Shown here piece by piece: positions 24,359-33,055 of a DNA stretch of 64,000 bases (positions within the stretch are counted from its first letter, which is position 1; every line of letters starts with the position of its first letter). Location of the stretch: assembly GCA_965203505.1 (NCBI GenBank), contig OZ241880.1, positions 2,728,001 through 2,792,000 of the forward strand. The letters are read 5' to 3'. The notes beneath the pieces were generated by a model that worked only from the letters and a program-made list of their open reading frames with translations, was not told the origin of the DNA and did no database searches. The translations under genes and the position numbers were made by a program. The stretch is from Bin127 sp965203505 (GTDB lineage: Bacteria > Chloroflexota > Dehalococcoidia > Lucifugimonadales > Lucifugimonadaceae).

Positions 24359-25102
24359 ATGGCCAATCCTTCTGTCAGCGTCGGTTCAAGCAACGACTTC
24401 GCCGTCAAAAGCGGCTCCGATGTATACGCGAATCCGTATCGTGCTCGATACGCCTCTAAACGTGACGCCTTCGCCATCGACTTCGTGATCAAGGAAGCGT
24501 TCGGGTCGACTGCGCCCAAATCTTCGGCGGCTCGGGAGATGAAACGAAAGAACACGACCTATATCGTCGTGACCAAAGACTCTCAGAGCGGCAATGGTGG
24601 CGATGATGCCGGCGATACCATGGGCATGAGTTGGCATAGCAGATTGAGGTCATTGATTTCCGTTTCAGGGGTTAGATTGGGCCCCCCGCACGGCTCGCGA
24701 TCAATCGTTGGGTTGGTTGGAATTTGGACCCCGGTCGATCAAGCGCACATCATGGTTATCGCCTCGCGACCGAGTGAGCGCAGACAGGGGGTCGGGGAAC
24801 TGCTAACCATCGCGACGCTTTGCGAAGCCGCCAAGATCGGTGCCACGAACGTCACTCTCGAGGTCCGCAAATCTAACGATGCTGCGAAGACGCTTTATCG
24901 GAAGTACGGGTTCAGCGAAATCGGGGTCCGCCGGCGCTACTATTCAGACAATCACGAAGACGCGGTGATCATGGCTACCCCGTCGTTCGCCAATTTGGAT
25001 TACATCCGCTCGCTGCAACGCAGATTCGACGGTTACTTCTCGGCGAGGGGCGACACCGAAATCCAAGTGGACCCTCAGCAGTATCTAACCCTGCCCGAGT
25101 AG
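24359..25102 (+). CDS. GNAT N-acetyltransferase, RimI-like
   Basis: 247 residues. The C-terminal two thirds match the RimI branch of acetyltransferases: IASRPSERRQGVGELLTIAT holds the R/Q-x-x-G-x-G acetyl-CoA loop, and LEVRKSNDAAKTLYRKYGFS and EIGVRRRYYSDNHEDAVIM are near-signature for N-terminal protein acetylation enzymes. An N-terminal extension of about 80 residues (MANPSVSVGSSNDF...) and a Gly/Asp-rich insert are extra. Alone on the plus strand; its end overlaps the tail of the convergent zinc-ribbon gene by 18 bases. Substrate inferred only from family; ribosomal S18 is not certain. Confidence 0.8.
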   Translation: MANPSVSVGSSNDFAVKSGSDVYANPYRARYASKRDAFAIDFVIKEAFGSTAPKSSAAREMKRKNTTYIVVTKDSQSGNGGDDAGDTMGMSWHSRLRSLISVSGVRLGPPHGSRSIVGLVGIWTPVDQAHIMVIASRPSERRQGVGELLTIATLCEAAKIGATNVTLEVRKSNDAAKTLYRKYGFSEIGVRRRYYSDNHEDAVIMATPSFANLDYIRSLQRRFDGYFSARGDTEIQVDPQQYLTLPE

Positions 25103-25846
25103 GAAGACGATGACGGCGACGAACGCTCCGATGGCGAAAACTATGCTCCACGTGGCCCATCGTTGCTGAACCGCCAAGAACTTCTCCGGGCTTTCCCATT
25201 GGCGAGCGCGCCAAGCCATCTCGTTGCCCTTCAGTCCCAAAATCAACATCACCCCTATCAGCACGACGAAACCCAAAGTTCTCAACGTCGGCACCGGGAG
25301 CAAAGGCATAAATCCAAGGATCGTCCACCACAGTCCGTGGACCACGCCCCATATCGGTCCCAATATGAAGGCTGACCAGTTCCATCTTTGGATTTCTTGA
25401 GGAGTTTCGTCGGGATCATCGCTGGACGGTCGGTTGCGCTTGGAAAAACCCCATTGACTCGGTCTGAATGTCCCTGCTCCGATTCGATAGCCCGCACTTC
25501 GCTCTTTTTCGCCAGACGACTCGCTATGTTGGCGTTCATCGCCAAAACCTAAACTGCGGTCTCTTTCGTTGCGGTGCATGTCGGCTCCGCCTGGCGAGAT
25601 CCGGGTATTTTGGTCTATCTCAATCGAGCAGATGGCGCAGTACGAAGCATGGGCTTCGTTCACTGCAGCGCAGATTTGACAACTGGTAAAGCCCAACGGT
25701 GGGACCCGCGATGGGTCTGGAACGTAAACGCGTTCCCCACATCGGTTGCAAGCGTAGGCGTCTGCATTTGCAGCGGTACCGCAGTGCATGCAGTAGATCG
25801 TCTTGGTTTCAGGATCTGGGGATTTGATTGGCGATTGGCCTGTCAT
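25085..25846 (-). CDS. Membrane protein with two N-terminal zinc ribbons (DUF2628-like tail)
   Basis: 253 residues. Two zinc ribbons open the protein: YCMHCGTAANADAYACNRCG (C-x2-C ... C-x2-C) at about 18-37 and CQICAAVNEAHASYCAICS at about 56-74. After a polar linker (to about 150) comes WNWSAFILGPIWGVVHGLWW, a motif of DUF2628-type membrane proteins, and two or three transmembrane helices. Function unknown; such proteins may sense or scaffold at the membrane. Convergent with and overlapping the acetyltransferase gene by 18 bases. Confidence 0.7.
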   Translation of the reverse strand: MTGQSPIKSPDPETKTIYCMHCGTAANADAYACNRCGERVYVPDPSRVPPLGFTSCQICAAVNEAHASYCAICSIEIDQNTRISPGGADMHRNERDRSLGFGDERQHSESSGEKERSAGYRIGAGTFRPSQWGFSKRNRPSSDDPDETPQEIQRWNWSAFILGPIWGVVHGLWWTILGFMPLLPVPTLRTLGFVVLIGVMLILGLKGNEMAWRARQWESPEKFLAVQQRWATWSIVFAIGAFVAVIVFLLGQG

Positions 25847-25952
25847 CGACGTTGGGCTTCGATAAACGACACTGGCGTCGCGGTGGCGGGACAGAACTTT
25901 CTAGTGGCTAATCATACCGTTAGGATGTTTCCGCGTTGTTTTTCACATCGTT

Positions 25953-26885
25953 TCACGCGGCTGCTGAATCAGGCGCGATCTCGGTATCAATGAATACCGC
26001 CATCGCGTCCAGAATGTCGTCTAATTCAGCCTCTCCTAGTTCGTCAATCGCGGGTGTCGGAGGCCGGATTGCGGGCGAAGCAAGCAATCCGCGTCTAGCC
26101 ATGATGTGTTTGCGTATCGACAGACCGAGTCCCGCGGTGTTCTCATATCTGATTAACGGCAACCAACCGTAGAAGGTTTGCCGGGCCCCTTCGATATCGC
26201 CTTGACTGTACTGCCGGTGGATCTTGACCAATGCCTCAGGGTAGGCGAAGCCAGTCATTGTCCCGACGGCACCGCGCTGCAATTCTTCGAACAGGAAAGC
26301 CCCTCCGAGCCCCCCGAAAATGCCGATCCGATCACCCGATGCGCGCCGCACCGCGGATATCTTGGGCGGAGTTGGAGGGTCTTCGAGTTTTAGATACTTG
26401 GCGTTGTCCAGATCGGCGTTTAACCGAGCGATGAATTCGGCAGACATGTGCACGCCTGTTTGCTCTGGCAAGTCTTGGACGACGATCGGTATGGAGGACG
26501 CATCGTTGATGTGACTGTAGTACGCGTAAACAGCCGCGTCGTTGGGCTTGGCCAATGAAGGTGGGGAAGCCATGACCGCGGTAGCGCCGATGCTCTGAGC
26601 TTCCCGGACGCGATCGACCACTTGAGCGCCGCTTTGACCGCTGACGCCGACAGTGACCGTCAATCTGTCGCCACAAGCACTGACCACGGCTTCTATTATC
26701 GGTGCCCGTTCTGCATCATTCAGGCGGTGTGCCTCGCCCATCACACCCAATGTGACGACACCGGTGCAACCCGATCTAGCAGCTTGATCGACTAGCCGGG
26801 CGATGGAATTGGTATCTACCGAGCCATCGGACGCGAACGGCGTCGGCATCATGAAATGTATGCCTTCAAAATCGATTTCGGTCAT
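25953..26885 (-). CDS. DapA-family (dihydrodipicolinate synthase-like) lyase
   Basis: 310 residues, class I aldolase TIM barrel. Seen: GVVTLGVMGEAHRLNDAER (the G-x-x-GE loop near residue 45) and the Schiff-base Lys in AKYLKLEDPPTP near 165. The position of the DapA catalytic Tyr is changed: the motif normally Y-N-x-P-x-R-T-G reads QDLPEQTG, so both Tyr and the substrate Arg are lost. A true dihydrodipicolinate synthase is therefore unlikely; a lyase acting on a sugar acid or other 2-oxo acid is possible. The ATG at 26883-26885 has a GGAG site six bases upstream; an ATG four codons earlier lacks one. Confidence 0.82.
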   Translation of the reverse strand: MTEIDFEGIHFMMPTPFASDGSVDTNSIARLVDQAARSGCTGVVTLGVMGEAHRLNDAERAPIIEAVVSACGDRLTVTVGVSGQSGAQVVDRVREAQSIGATAVMASPPSLAKPNDAAVYAYYSHINDASSIPIVVQDLPEQTGVHMSAEFIARLNADLDNAKYLKLEDPPTPPKISAVRRASGDRIGIFGGLGGAFLFEELQRGAVGTMTGFAYPEALVKIHRQYSQGDIEGARQTFYGWLPLIRYENTAGLGLSIRKHIMARRGLLASPAIRPPTPAIDELGEAELDDILDAMAVFIDTEIAPDSAAA

Positions 26886-27030
26886 CGGATTCTCCATCCC
26901 AATATGCCATTCGCCAACGTCAACTTGCCGAATAGTCTATCGAACCGCGGGTTGGTTCATAGATTCGGTTATCGCCAGATGAATTTCCGAATTCATCGCC
27001 GATGTACATGCGATGTATGATTACCACTAA

Positions 27031-28872
27031 TTGGCGCACAACGAGCGCTTGGGCGGCGTTTCATTCAAGAGCAATCACACCGTGACTACCACTGTAACCA
27101 AACAACAAACCAACTGGGAACCCGATGCTGCGGGAGCGCGGGTTTTGCAGATCGACGGCGAAGAAATCGCCAATTTCGAAGAGCAGAAGGCACGGTTCAG
27201 GGCAGGTGACTTCGAAGAGACTGCATTCATGCGATTCAGGCTCCGGCAGGGGGTGTATGGGCAACGACAGCCAGACCGCCAGATGGTCCGAATCAAGGCA
27301 CCTTTCGGAGGGCTTACCGCCCGTCAGCTGGAGGTCCTCGGCGAAGTCTCCGAAAAATACGCTCCGCTAAAGAAAGGTCACTTAACCACTCGTGAGAACA
27401 TTCAGTTCCATCACGTCCCTCTAGACGAAACACCGGATCTGATGCGCGATATCGGAGATGCTGGCCTGACCACTCGCGAGGCTTGCGGCAACACCGTTCG
27501 CAACGTAGTTGCTCATCCCACGGCTGGCGTGTCTAAAGACGAGGTGTTCGATGTTTCGCCCTACGCAGCCGCGTATGCTCGATATTTCCTGCGACATCCT
27601 ACCACCCAGAACATGCCACGCAAATCGAAGACGGCATTCTCTGGATCGGAAAAAGATGAAGCGATGACGCCGTTCCACGACATGGGTTTTATCGCCCGCG
27701 AGCGTGACGGCAAGTTTGGTTTCAAGATCGTGGTCGGCGGCGGTTTGTCGATCATGCCGCAGATGGCGGAGACGTTGAGCGAATTTGTTCCCGTCGAGGA
27801 CTACATCCGACACGCCGAAGCCGCGTTGAGGATCTTCAACCGACAGGACGAAGAGCGAAAGAACTTGATGCGGGCCCGGATCAAGTACACGATCAAGCGG
27901 CTCGGCATTGAGAAATTCCGTGAATTGGTCGCCGAAGAGCTCAAGGGAGATTGGGCCAACAAGGAGATTGATCTCGACACGTTGCTGTTCATCGAGGACG
28001 AAGAGGCCGACGCGCCTGCGTCACCGTCGAACGCCACCCCGGCACCGATGGATGATGCGGACTACGACCTCTGGAAGGCATCTTCGGTAGAAGAGCAGCG
28101 GCAAGACGGCTTCAACGTCGTATACGTCCGGGTGGAACGCGGCGACATCTACGCTGAACAGTGGCAACCACTAGCTGACATCGCCCGCGAATATGGTGGT
28201 GGTCGCGCACGTATCGACCAGCAGCAGAACATCGTTTTCCGATGGGTGCGAACTGAGGCGCTTTACGACGTCTATCTCGCTCTCAAAAAGATCGGCATGG
28301 CGACCAGCGGTCGCGAGACCATCCGCGACATCGTGACGTGCCCAGGAACCGACTCTTGCAAACTCGGGATCACGTCTTCCATGGGATTGAACCAGGCGCT
28401 GGGTGAAAAGCTCGACGCGCTGGACGTCTCCGATGCGGGAGTCTCCAAGATTCACATCAAGGCAAGCGGATGCCCGAACTCTTGCGGTCAGCACCACGTT
28501 GCAAACATCGGATTCCACGGCGCCGTTATGAAAGGCGCAGGGGGCCAAGTGCCAGCGTACGAGTTGTTCATCGCAGGCGAATCGACTGACGGTCCCGTGC
28601 GAGTTGGCAATCGAGTCCGTGCGCGTGTGCCGGCAAAACGTGCGCCTGAGGCTTTGGAGATGATCATCGATCACTACAAAGCGAACCGCAACGATGGCGA
28701 AGAGTTCAACGAGTTTGTCGACCGGATCGGCACCCAGCCATACGAGGACATGTTTGCTCCATGGAAGGCCGAGATCGGGCCACTCGAGCGCGAGAACATT
28801 AACACCTACATGGATTGGGGCAAGACCGTGCTCTACAAATTGGAGCGCGGCGAAGGCGAGTGCGCGGTTTAA
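27031..28872 (+). CDS. Ferredoxin-dependent nitrite or sulfite reductase
   Basis: 613 residues (595 if translation starts at the GTG at 27082). Six-electron reduction of nitrite or sulfite at a siroheme coupled to a 4Fe-4S cluster. The cluster cysteines are seen in TCPGTDSCKLGITSS (near 436-442) and KASGCPNSCGQHH (near 480-485); the twofold ferredoxin-reductase-like repeat is visible in HLTTRENIQFHHVPL and RARIDQQQNIVFRWV. A ~40-residue acidic Ala/Pro-rich insert sits near 330-350. The start is unsure: the frame opens with TTG at 27031 and neither candidate has a good ribosome site. Nitrite versus sulfite cannot be settled; a ferredoxin gene lies 2 kb downstream. Confidence 0.88.
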   Translation: MAHNERLGGVSFKSNHTVTTTVTKQQTNWEPDAAGARVLQIDGEEIANFEEQKARFRAGDFEETAFMRFRLRQGVYGQRQPDRQMVRIKAPFGGLTARQLEVLGEVSEKYAPLKKGHLTTRENIQFHHVPLDETPDLMRDIGDAGLTTREACGNTVRNVVAHPTAGVSKDEVFDVSPYAAAYARYFLRHPTTQNMPRKSKTAFSGSEKDEAMTPFHDMGFIARERDGKFGFKIVVGGGLSIMPQMAETLSEFVPVEDYIRHAEAALRIFNRQDEERKNLMRARIKYTIKRLGIEKFRELVAEELKGDWANKEIDLDTLLFIEDEEADAPASPSNATPAPMDDADYDLWKASSVEEQRQDGFNVVYVRVERGDIYAEQWQPLADIAREYGGGRARIDQQQNIVFRWVRTEALYDVYLALKKIGMATSGRETIRDIVTCPGTDSCKLGITSSMGLNQALGEKLDALDVSDAGVSKIHIKASGCPNSCGQHHVANIGFHGAVMKGAGGQVPAYELFIAGESTDGPVRVGNRVRARVPAKRAPEALEMIIDHYKANRNDGEEFNEFVDRIGTQPYEDMFAPWKAEIGPLERENINTYMDWGKTVLYKLERGEGECAV

Positions 28873-28896
28873 CGCACCGTCACCCAATCTGGCTAA

Positions 28897-29733
28897 CTAA
28901 TCCACTGCTGCTCCGTAGCGTTTCCTTAGAACGTCGCGGCTTCTCAGGATAATCTGCTCGCCATCGAGTGATCGGGCTCCAACTTCGAGCGTCGCAAATT
29001 TGACTCCAAGGTCGGGCGAGACCAGTGGGGCGATCTCGTTCAGATCGAGGATGCCTGTCCCAATTTCTTGGTGGTCAACGCCATCGATGACATCGTTGAG
29101 GTGCAGGTGGCGGACACGCGATCCAAGAGTCGATACAGCATCGGCGATCCCGTCACCCCTCATGCAGTGGCCGATATCAATCGTGGCACCCACATGGTCG
29201 CTGTCGGCGTGGTCAATCACTGAGGCTAGGTCATCGTAAGACATCAAGACATAGCCGGGATCGTGGAAAAGGTTCTCGATACAGATTTTCACGCCGAGCC
29301 GCTCGGCGGTCGGTGCCGCACGACTCGCAAACTTCATTACGTTTCGTACAGCTTCGCGTCGAATCAGTTCAGATCCATCCTCGGGTGACTGTAGCGTCGG
29401 CACATCGATTTTCCCTGGATGCAGAACTACGACCTTGCCACCGAGCAAATGCGTCATTTCGAGGTTGCTAATGAAACTCTCCAACGTTGCATTCCAAGTG
29501 CGCGTCACATGGGAACCAGGAAGCGCTCCGTGGTTGTAATGGAGGTTGAATGTGATACCGTGCGAGTCGGCGATTCCGCGAACGTAATCGATATCCTTTT
29601 GCGAGAGGGTTTCGGCACAATGATGCCGCCCGTTCAGTTCTATCGCCTTAAAACCGTTTTCGATGGCGAAATCGACCATGGCGCTGAGCGGTTGGTCGTC
29701 GCGGATGAGTGAAGTGATTGCTAGCGTGGGCAT
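28897..29733 (-). CDS. Sugar phosphate isomerase/epimerase-like TIM barrel
   Basis: 278 residues of the xylose-isomerase-like AP-endonuclease-2 superfamily. Metal ligands expected from the family can be seen: FKAIELNGRHH (strand 2), VKICIENLFHDPG with the Glu, ATIDIGHCMR with Asp and His, VRHLHLNDVIDGVDHQEIGT with His-x-Asn-Asp and the closing Glu region TLEVGARS. Substrate unknown, a ketose or inosose is typical. It converges on the siroheme reductase gene with a 24-base gap. Confidence 0.83.
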   Translation of the reverse strand: MPTLAITSLIRDDQPLSAMVDFAIENGFKAIELNGRHHCAETLSQKDIDYVRGIADSHGITFNLHYNHGALPGSHVTRTWNATLESFISNLEMTHLLGGKVVVLHPGKIDVPTLQSPEDGSELIRREAVRNVMKFASRAAPTAERLGVKICIENLFHDPGYVLMSYDDLASVIDHADSDHVGATIDIGHCMRGDGIADAVSTLGSRVRHLHLNDVIDGVDHQEIGTGILDLNEIAPLVSPDLGVKFATLEVGARSLDGEQIILRSRDVLRKRYGAAVD

Positions 29734-29925
29734 TCGAGTTCCAATTTTCGTTTCGCGTCAGATTGGATTGCGTTTTTGAAATTGTCAAACAACCGCTGGA
29801 TCTGTATGCCACCCGTTTTCTCAGATGAACAAAACTCGTTTCCTATACTTTAAAGGTCAGCAATCCGCTGGATTCGCCTGAACGGCGGCGAGTTGAGACC
29901 AGCAAGATTAAGCCTCCACAAAACC

Positions 29926-30606
29926 ATGCCCAACATCGAATACGGTGACTATGTCAAGTTCTCATTCTTCAAGGCTCGACCGTCTTGGCGGATGTTGGAG
30001 CCGGGGCGCAAGAGCCAGTTCCGCGAAGAGCTGATCTCTGCGATCCAGGAAATTGGCGAAGCGACTGGTGCTTCGGTTTCGAGTTTCAGCGCGGTTGGGA
30101 CGCGGGCTGACGTCGACTTGCTGCTGTTTCAAAGCGCTCCGAGCGTTGAAACATTCCATACGACCGCGGTGGCGATAAATCAAACCGAAGCGGCGGCACA
30201 CTTCGATCAACCTCACTCCTATCTGTCGCTCCGCAGACAGACACGATACAAGCATGGGGGCGGGAACCCTGACGTCGAGCGCAAAGACAAGCGTTACTTC
30301 ATCGTCTATCCGATGACGAAGACACGTCCTTGGTACGGATTGCAGATGGAAGAACGCCAAGATATGATGAACGATCACTTCCGGATCGGCCACGGATACC
30401 CAGGCGTCACAATCAATACGACCTACTCGTTCGGTATCGACGACCCGGAGTTCGTGGTGGCGTTCGAGACTGACGAACCTTCGGAGTTTGTTTCACTCGT
30501 CATGGATCTGCGCGAAGTCCCGGGTGCCCAATTCACTGAGTCGGAAACCCCGATATTCACGACGATTCGGATGCCTTTGTCAGAGGCGCTCCAAGCGATC
30601 GGTTAA
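29926..30606 (+). CDS. hemQ: HemQ/chlorite dismutase-fold heme protein
   Basis: 226 residues. The family in monoderm-type bacteria is coproheme decarboxylase, the last step of coproporphyrin-dependent heme synthesis. Seen: KFSFFKARPSWRML at the start, RYFIVYPMTKTRPWYGLQ, MEERQDMMNDHFRIGHGYPG with the likely proximal His, and YSFGIDDPEFVVAFETDEP followed by FVSLVMDLREV, the usual C-terminal block. The distal Arg of true chlorite dismutases cannot be assigned with confidence. The ATG at 29926 is used; an in-frame TTG at 29893 is possible. Single gene, divergent from the TIM-barrel gene. Confidence 0.78.
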   Translation: MPNIEYGDYVKFSFFKARPSWRMLEPGRKSQFREELISAIQEIGEATGASVSSFSAVGTRADVDLLLFQSAPSVETFHTTAVAINQTEAAAHFDQPHSYLSLRRQTRYKHGGGNPDVERKDKRYFIVYPMTKTRPWYGLQMEERQDMMNDHFRIGHGYPGVTINTTYSFGIDDPEFVVAFETDEPSEFVSLVMDLREVPGAQFTESETPIFTTIRMPLSEALQAIG

Positions 30607-30679
30607 TTCAGGGAGCGAACGGCCGATCACAGCTGCGAGCGGTGACGACCCGGTTCGGCTACTTCAATTCAGCGGTGAA

Positions 30680-30946
30680 CTAGGTGTTTTTCCCTGGTTC
30701 GGAACTGTCGTAGTCGTAGTCGTAGTTAAGAGCGATGTACTCTTGTTCGTCGTCAGGGACCTGATCTTCGGGGAAGATGGCGTTTTCGGGACATACGGGT
30801 TCGCAAGCGGCACAATCGATGCATTCGTCGGGATTGATGTACAGCATGTTGTCGCCGGGCTTCGAATAGATGCAGTCGACCGGGCAGACATCGACGCAGG
30901 AACCGTCCATTACGTCCACGCAGGCTTTAGAGATTATGTATGTCAC
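30680..30946 (-). CDS. Ferredoxin, FdxA-like with 3Fe-4S and 4Fe-4S type sites
   Basis: 88 residues. Cys9, Cys17 and Cys21 (KACVDVMDGSCVDVCPVDC) form the first cluster site and ECIDCAACEPVCPENA supplies the four cysteines of the second. The second Cys of the usual first C-x2-C is Val here, which favours a 3Fe-4S cluster at site 1. An acidic tail (DDEQEYIALNYDYDYDSSEP) follows. Cytosolic electron carrier; possible donor to the siroheme reductase 2 kb away. Lies 86 bases behind the A-type carrier gene, same strand. Confidence 0.92.
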   Translation of the reverse strand: MTYIISKACVDVMDGSCVDVCPVDCIYSKPGDNMLYINPDECIDCAACEPVCPENAIFPEDQVPDDEQEYIALNYDYDYDSSEPGKNT

Positions 30947-31032
30947 CGTCTGACAACTCCCATTGCTGAATTAACGGTTGATCAAGAACGGAATGCGTTC
31001 TTGGATGTCCGGATGTTTTGTGCGATGTTCGG

Positions 31033-31395
31033 CTAGCCTCCGCCGCTGCAACCGCAACCACCACCGCCACAGGCGCAACCGCCGGCGAAGTTTGGGTTCG
31101 AGATCACGAATCCAGAGCGCTGGAAACCTTCGACGTAGTCGATGCTCGAACCGGCAATTAGTGGAATGCTGCCTTCGTCAACCAAGGCCTTTACGGACCC
31201 TTCTTCCACTGACGTATCGTCTTCGGCAGGTTCATCCTCAAGTCCGAATGCGTATTCAACGCCGCCCTGCGGAGTGGGTGACGCCGAAATGCGCAAGTAG
31301 GCATCGGATGCTTCCTGCTCCGCCATCACCTCGACGAGCTTTTCCAAGGCCGTCGGTGTGAAAGACACAATCGCAATCTCTTGCTGGTTGGCCAT
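31033..31395 (-). CDS. A-type iron-sulfur carrier (HesB/ErpA-like), atypical cysteines
   Basis: 120 residues. The HesB fold is suggested by IVSFTPTALEKLVEVMAEQ, LVDEGSIPLIAGSSIDYVEG and GFVISNPNFAGGCACGGGG. The C-terminal cysteines are abundant (GGCACGGGGCGCSGGG) but the first conserved Cys, normally in G-x-x-x-C-x-G-x-x-Y about residue 35-45, is absent (SPTPQGGVEYAFGL). The protein may bind iron or a cluster differently from IscA/ErpA. Probably in one unit with the downstream ferredoxin. Confidence 0.75.
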   Translation of the reverse strand: MANQQEIAIVSFTPTALEKLVEVMAEQEASDAYLRISASPTPQGGVEYAFGLEDEPAEDDTSVEEGSVKALVDEGSIPLIAGSSIDYVEGFQRSGFVISNPNFAGGCACGGGGCGCSGGG

Positions 31396-31776
31396 CTTTT
31401 CCTACTCTCTGTTGCGTCAGTTCAAGACGAGGCGCTATTTTGACGCTCCGATATCGGTCGACGCGCGACGAATTTTGGAACCCGCCGCTTCGCGATTAAA
31501 ATTGTAATGCAACGGTTACGCTAGTCACTGCGCATTCTCGGCCATTATCCAGGCCCAGCGCCGTTCGAAGAATTTCACTGATTCGCTCGATTTTTACGCA
31601 ATCGCGCTATATAATTGGGATTTGTGCATCGTTATCGTCTGCTATTCGGGCTTCGATTTCGAGTTCTGCAAATATCGAGTCCGAAGTCTGCACGCCGGGT
31701 TGAACTTGTGTCACCCAAATAGCCGACCCAGTAGATGCGCGCCACGAAACCTCACTGAAACAGGAGCAACTGCTGC
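31396..31776. other. Intergenic region between divergent Fe-S carrier and lrp-like genes
   Basis: About 380 bases. A perfect -10 hexamer TATAAT (plus strand, 31610-31615) is present with a poor -35 (TCGATT at 31587-31592), pointing at the lrp-like gene with a long leader. No open frame or hairpin of note was found. Confidence 0.4.
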
Positions 31777-32223
31777 ATGGATGCGATAGATCGTCAAATA
31801 ATCGCCGCGCTGAATGAAGATGGTAGGGCCGCAAACGCGAAAATCGCGAAAAAGGTGAAGGTGAGTGAAGGAACAGTCCGTAGGCGCCTGAAGAAACTTA
31901 CCAGCGACAAGACGATCGACATCGTGACAGTCCAAGACCCGCAGAAGATGGGCTACCAATCAGAGGTGCTCATCGGAATGCAGGTTGAGCCTGACATGCT
32001 TGAAGAAGTGGCATCGCGGATGGCCGAATTCAAGTACACTACCCTAGTCAGCATCACAACCGGCACCTACGATGTGTTCGCATGGGCGACGCTACCAAAC
32101 GCCGAGAGCCTCGGTGAATTCATCAGGGATCATGTTGGGAAAACGCCGGGTGTGCAGAGGACCGAGACGTTTGTCTCGCTCGGAGTCCGCAAGCGATCCT
32201 ATAGCTTGCCGATCGAGGCGTGA
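31777..32223 (+). CDS. Lrp/AsnC-family transcriptional regulator
   Basis: 148 residues, typical length. N-terminal winged helix (MDAIDRQIIAALNEDGRAAN ... VSEGTVRRRLKKL) and a C-terminal RAM ligand domain (EVLIGMQVEPDMLEEVASRM ... FAWATLPNAESLGEFI). Binds DNA as a dimer or octamer in response to a small molecule, often an amino acid. An AGGAG site lies about ten bases before the ATG. bioY follows after 42 bases, so they may form one unit, and the regulator may control its own operon. Confidence 0.9.
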   Translation: MDAIDRQIIAALNEDGRAANAKIAKKVKVSEGTVRRRLKKLTSDKTIDIVTVQDPQKMGYQSEVLIGMQVEPDMLEEVASRMAEFKYTTLVSITTGTYDVFAWATLPNAESLGEFIRDHVGKTPGVQRTETFVSLGVRKRSYSLPIEA

Positions 32224-32265
32224 GATTCGACACCTCGGTTGCCGATGCATGTGGATTAGAAGACG

Positions 32266-32940
32266 ATGAACTCACCGACCATCGCGGCACCGGCGGCACC
32301 AAAACGTTGGTTGACATCGAACGGAACCCCACCCCTATTCGATGCTCTCATCCCCGAAGCAACCACGCTTCACCGCATCGCAGTAGCCGTCGCGTTCATC
32401 GCGTTTATCGTGGTCTGTGCAAAGATCCGGTTTTATCTACCGGGAAACCCAGTACCAGTTACGCTCCAGACATTTGCAGTTCTGTCGGTTGCGGGAATAA
32501 TGGGGTTGCGCTGGGGTTTGGTGACTGTCATCGGCTACATCGCCATCGGCACTCTCGGGTTTCTCGCGTTTGCCAACCAACCGTGGGGATTCACGACACC
32601 TGCTGAAGGTTGGAACTATGTGACAGGTCCGACTGGTGGCTACCTGATTGGTTTCGTGTTTGCAGCCGCGATCATCGGAGCTTTGAGTCAGTATGGATTA
32701 GCCCGCTCCAACTCGCTTTGGGCCATCGCGATTGGCGGTTTGGCTCTCTACCTCCCAGCTATCATTTGGTTGGCGATCGGAGATTTCGGCTGGCCCGCGG
32801 ACGGCAAGCTCATGTTGGATGGCATGTATGTCTACATGCCGGGCGACGTACTGAAGATTCTTGGTGCGTCACTAGCGGTTACCGGTCTGTGGAAATTCGC
32901 GGATAATCGGCGGTCTGGTCGGGAACGACGAGTCGCTTGA
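32266..32940 (+). CDS. bioY: Biotin transporter substrate-binding subunit BioY
   Basis: 224 residues, six hydrophobic segments. The family core is seen in VCAKIRFYLPGNPVPVTLQT, IMGLRWGLVTVIGYIAIG and GPTGGYLIGFVFAAAIIGAL. BioY is the S component of an ECF-type biotin importer, which can work alone or with EcfAT (not in this window). It would supply biotin for acetyl-CoA carboxylase. A C-terminal extension of ~25 residues is basic. Confidence 0.9.
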   Translation: MNSPTIAAPAAPKRWLTSNGTPPLFDALIPEATTLHRIAVAVAFIAFIVVCAKIRFYLPGNPVPVTLQTFAVLSVAGIMGLRWGLVTVIGYIAIGTLGFLAFANQPWGFTTPAEGWNYVTGPTGGYLIGFVFAAAIIGALSQYGLARSNSLWAIAIGGLALYLPAIIWLAIGDFGWPADGKLMLDGMYVYMPGDVLKILGASLAVTGLWKFADNRRSGRERRVA

Positions 32941-33055
32941 TCTCGGTGCTCTCGCCCAGACGAAATCCGCGTTAGTAAGCGAGGACGTTGCACCGGATAC
33001 GCCTACCGTTCACGCACACGTCTCGCAAAACCACTCAGACTCACTAGGTTTTTCC

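Noticed and set aside
25953..26885. Annotating as dihydrodipicolinate synthase (dapA)
   Set aside because: The catalytic Tyr and substrate Arg are missing, so only family level is supported.
30978..31361. Arg-rich plus-strand frame at 31 kb
   Set aside because: Shadow of the iron-sulfur carrier gene on the minus strand.
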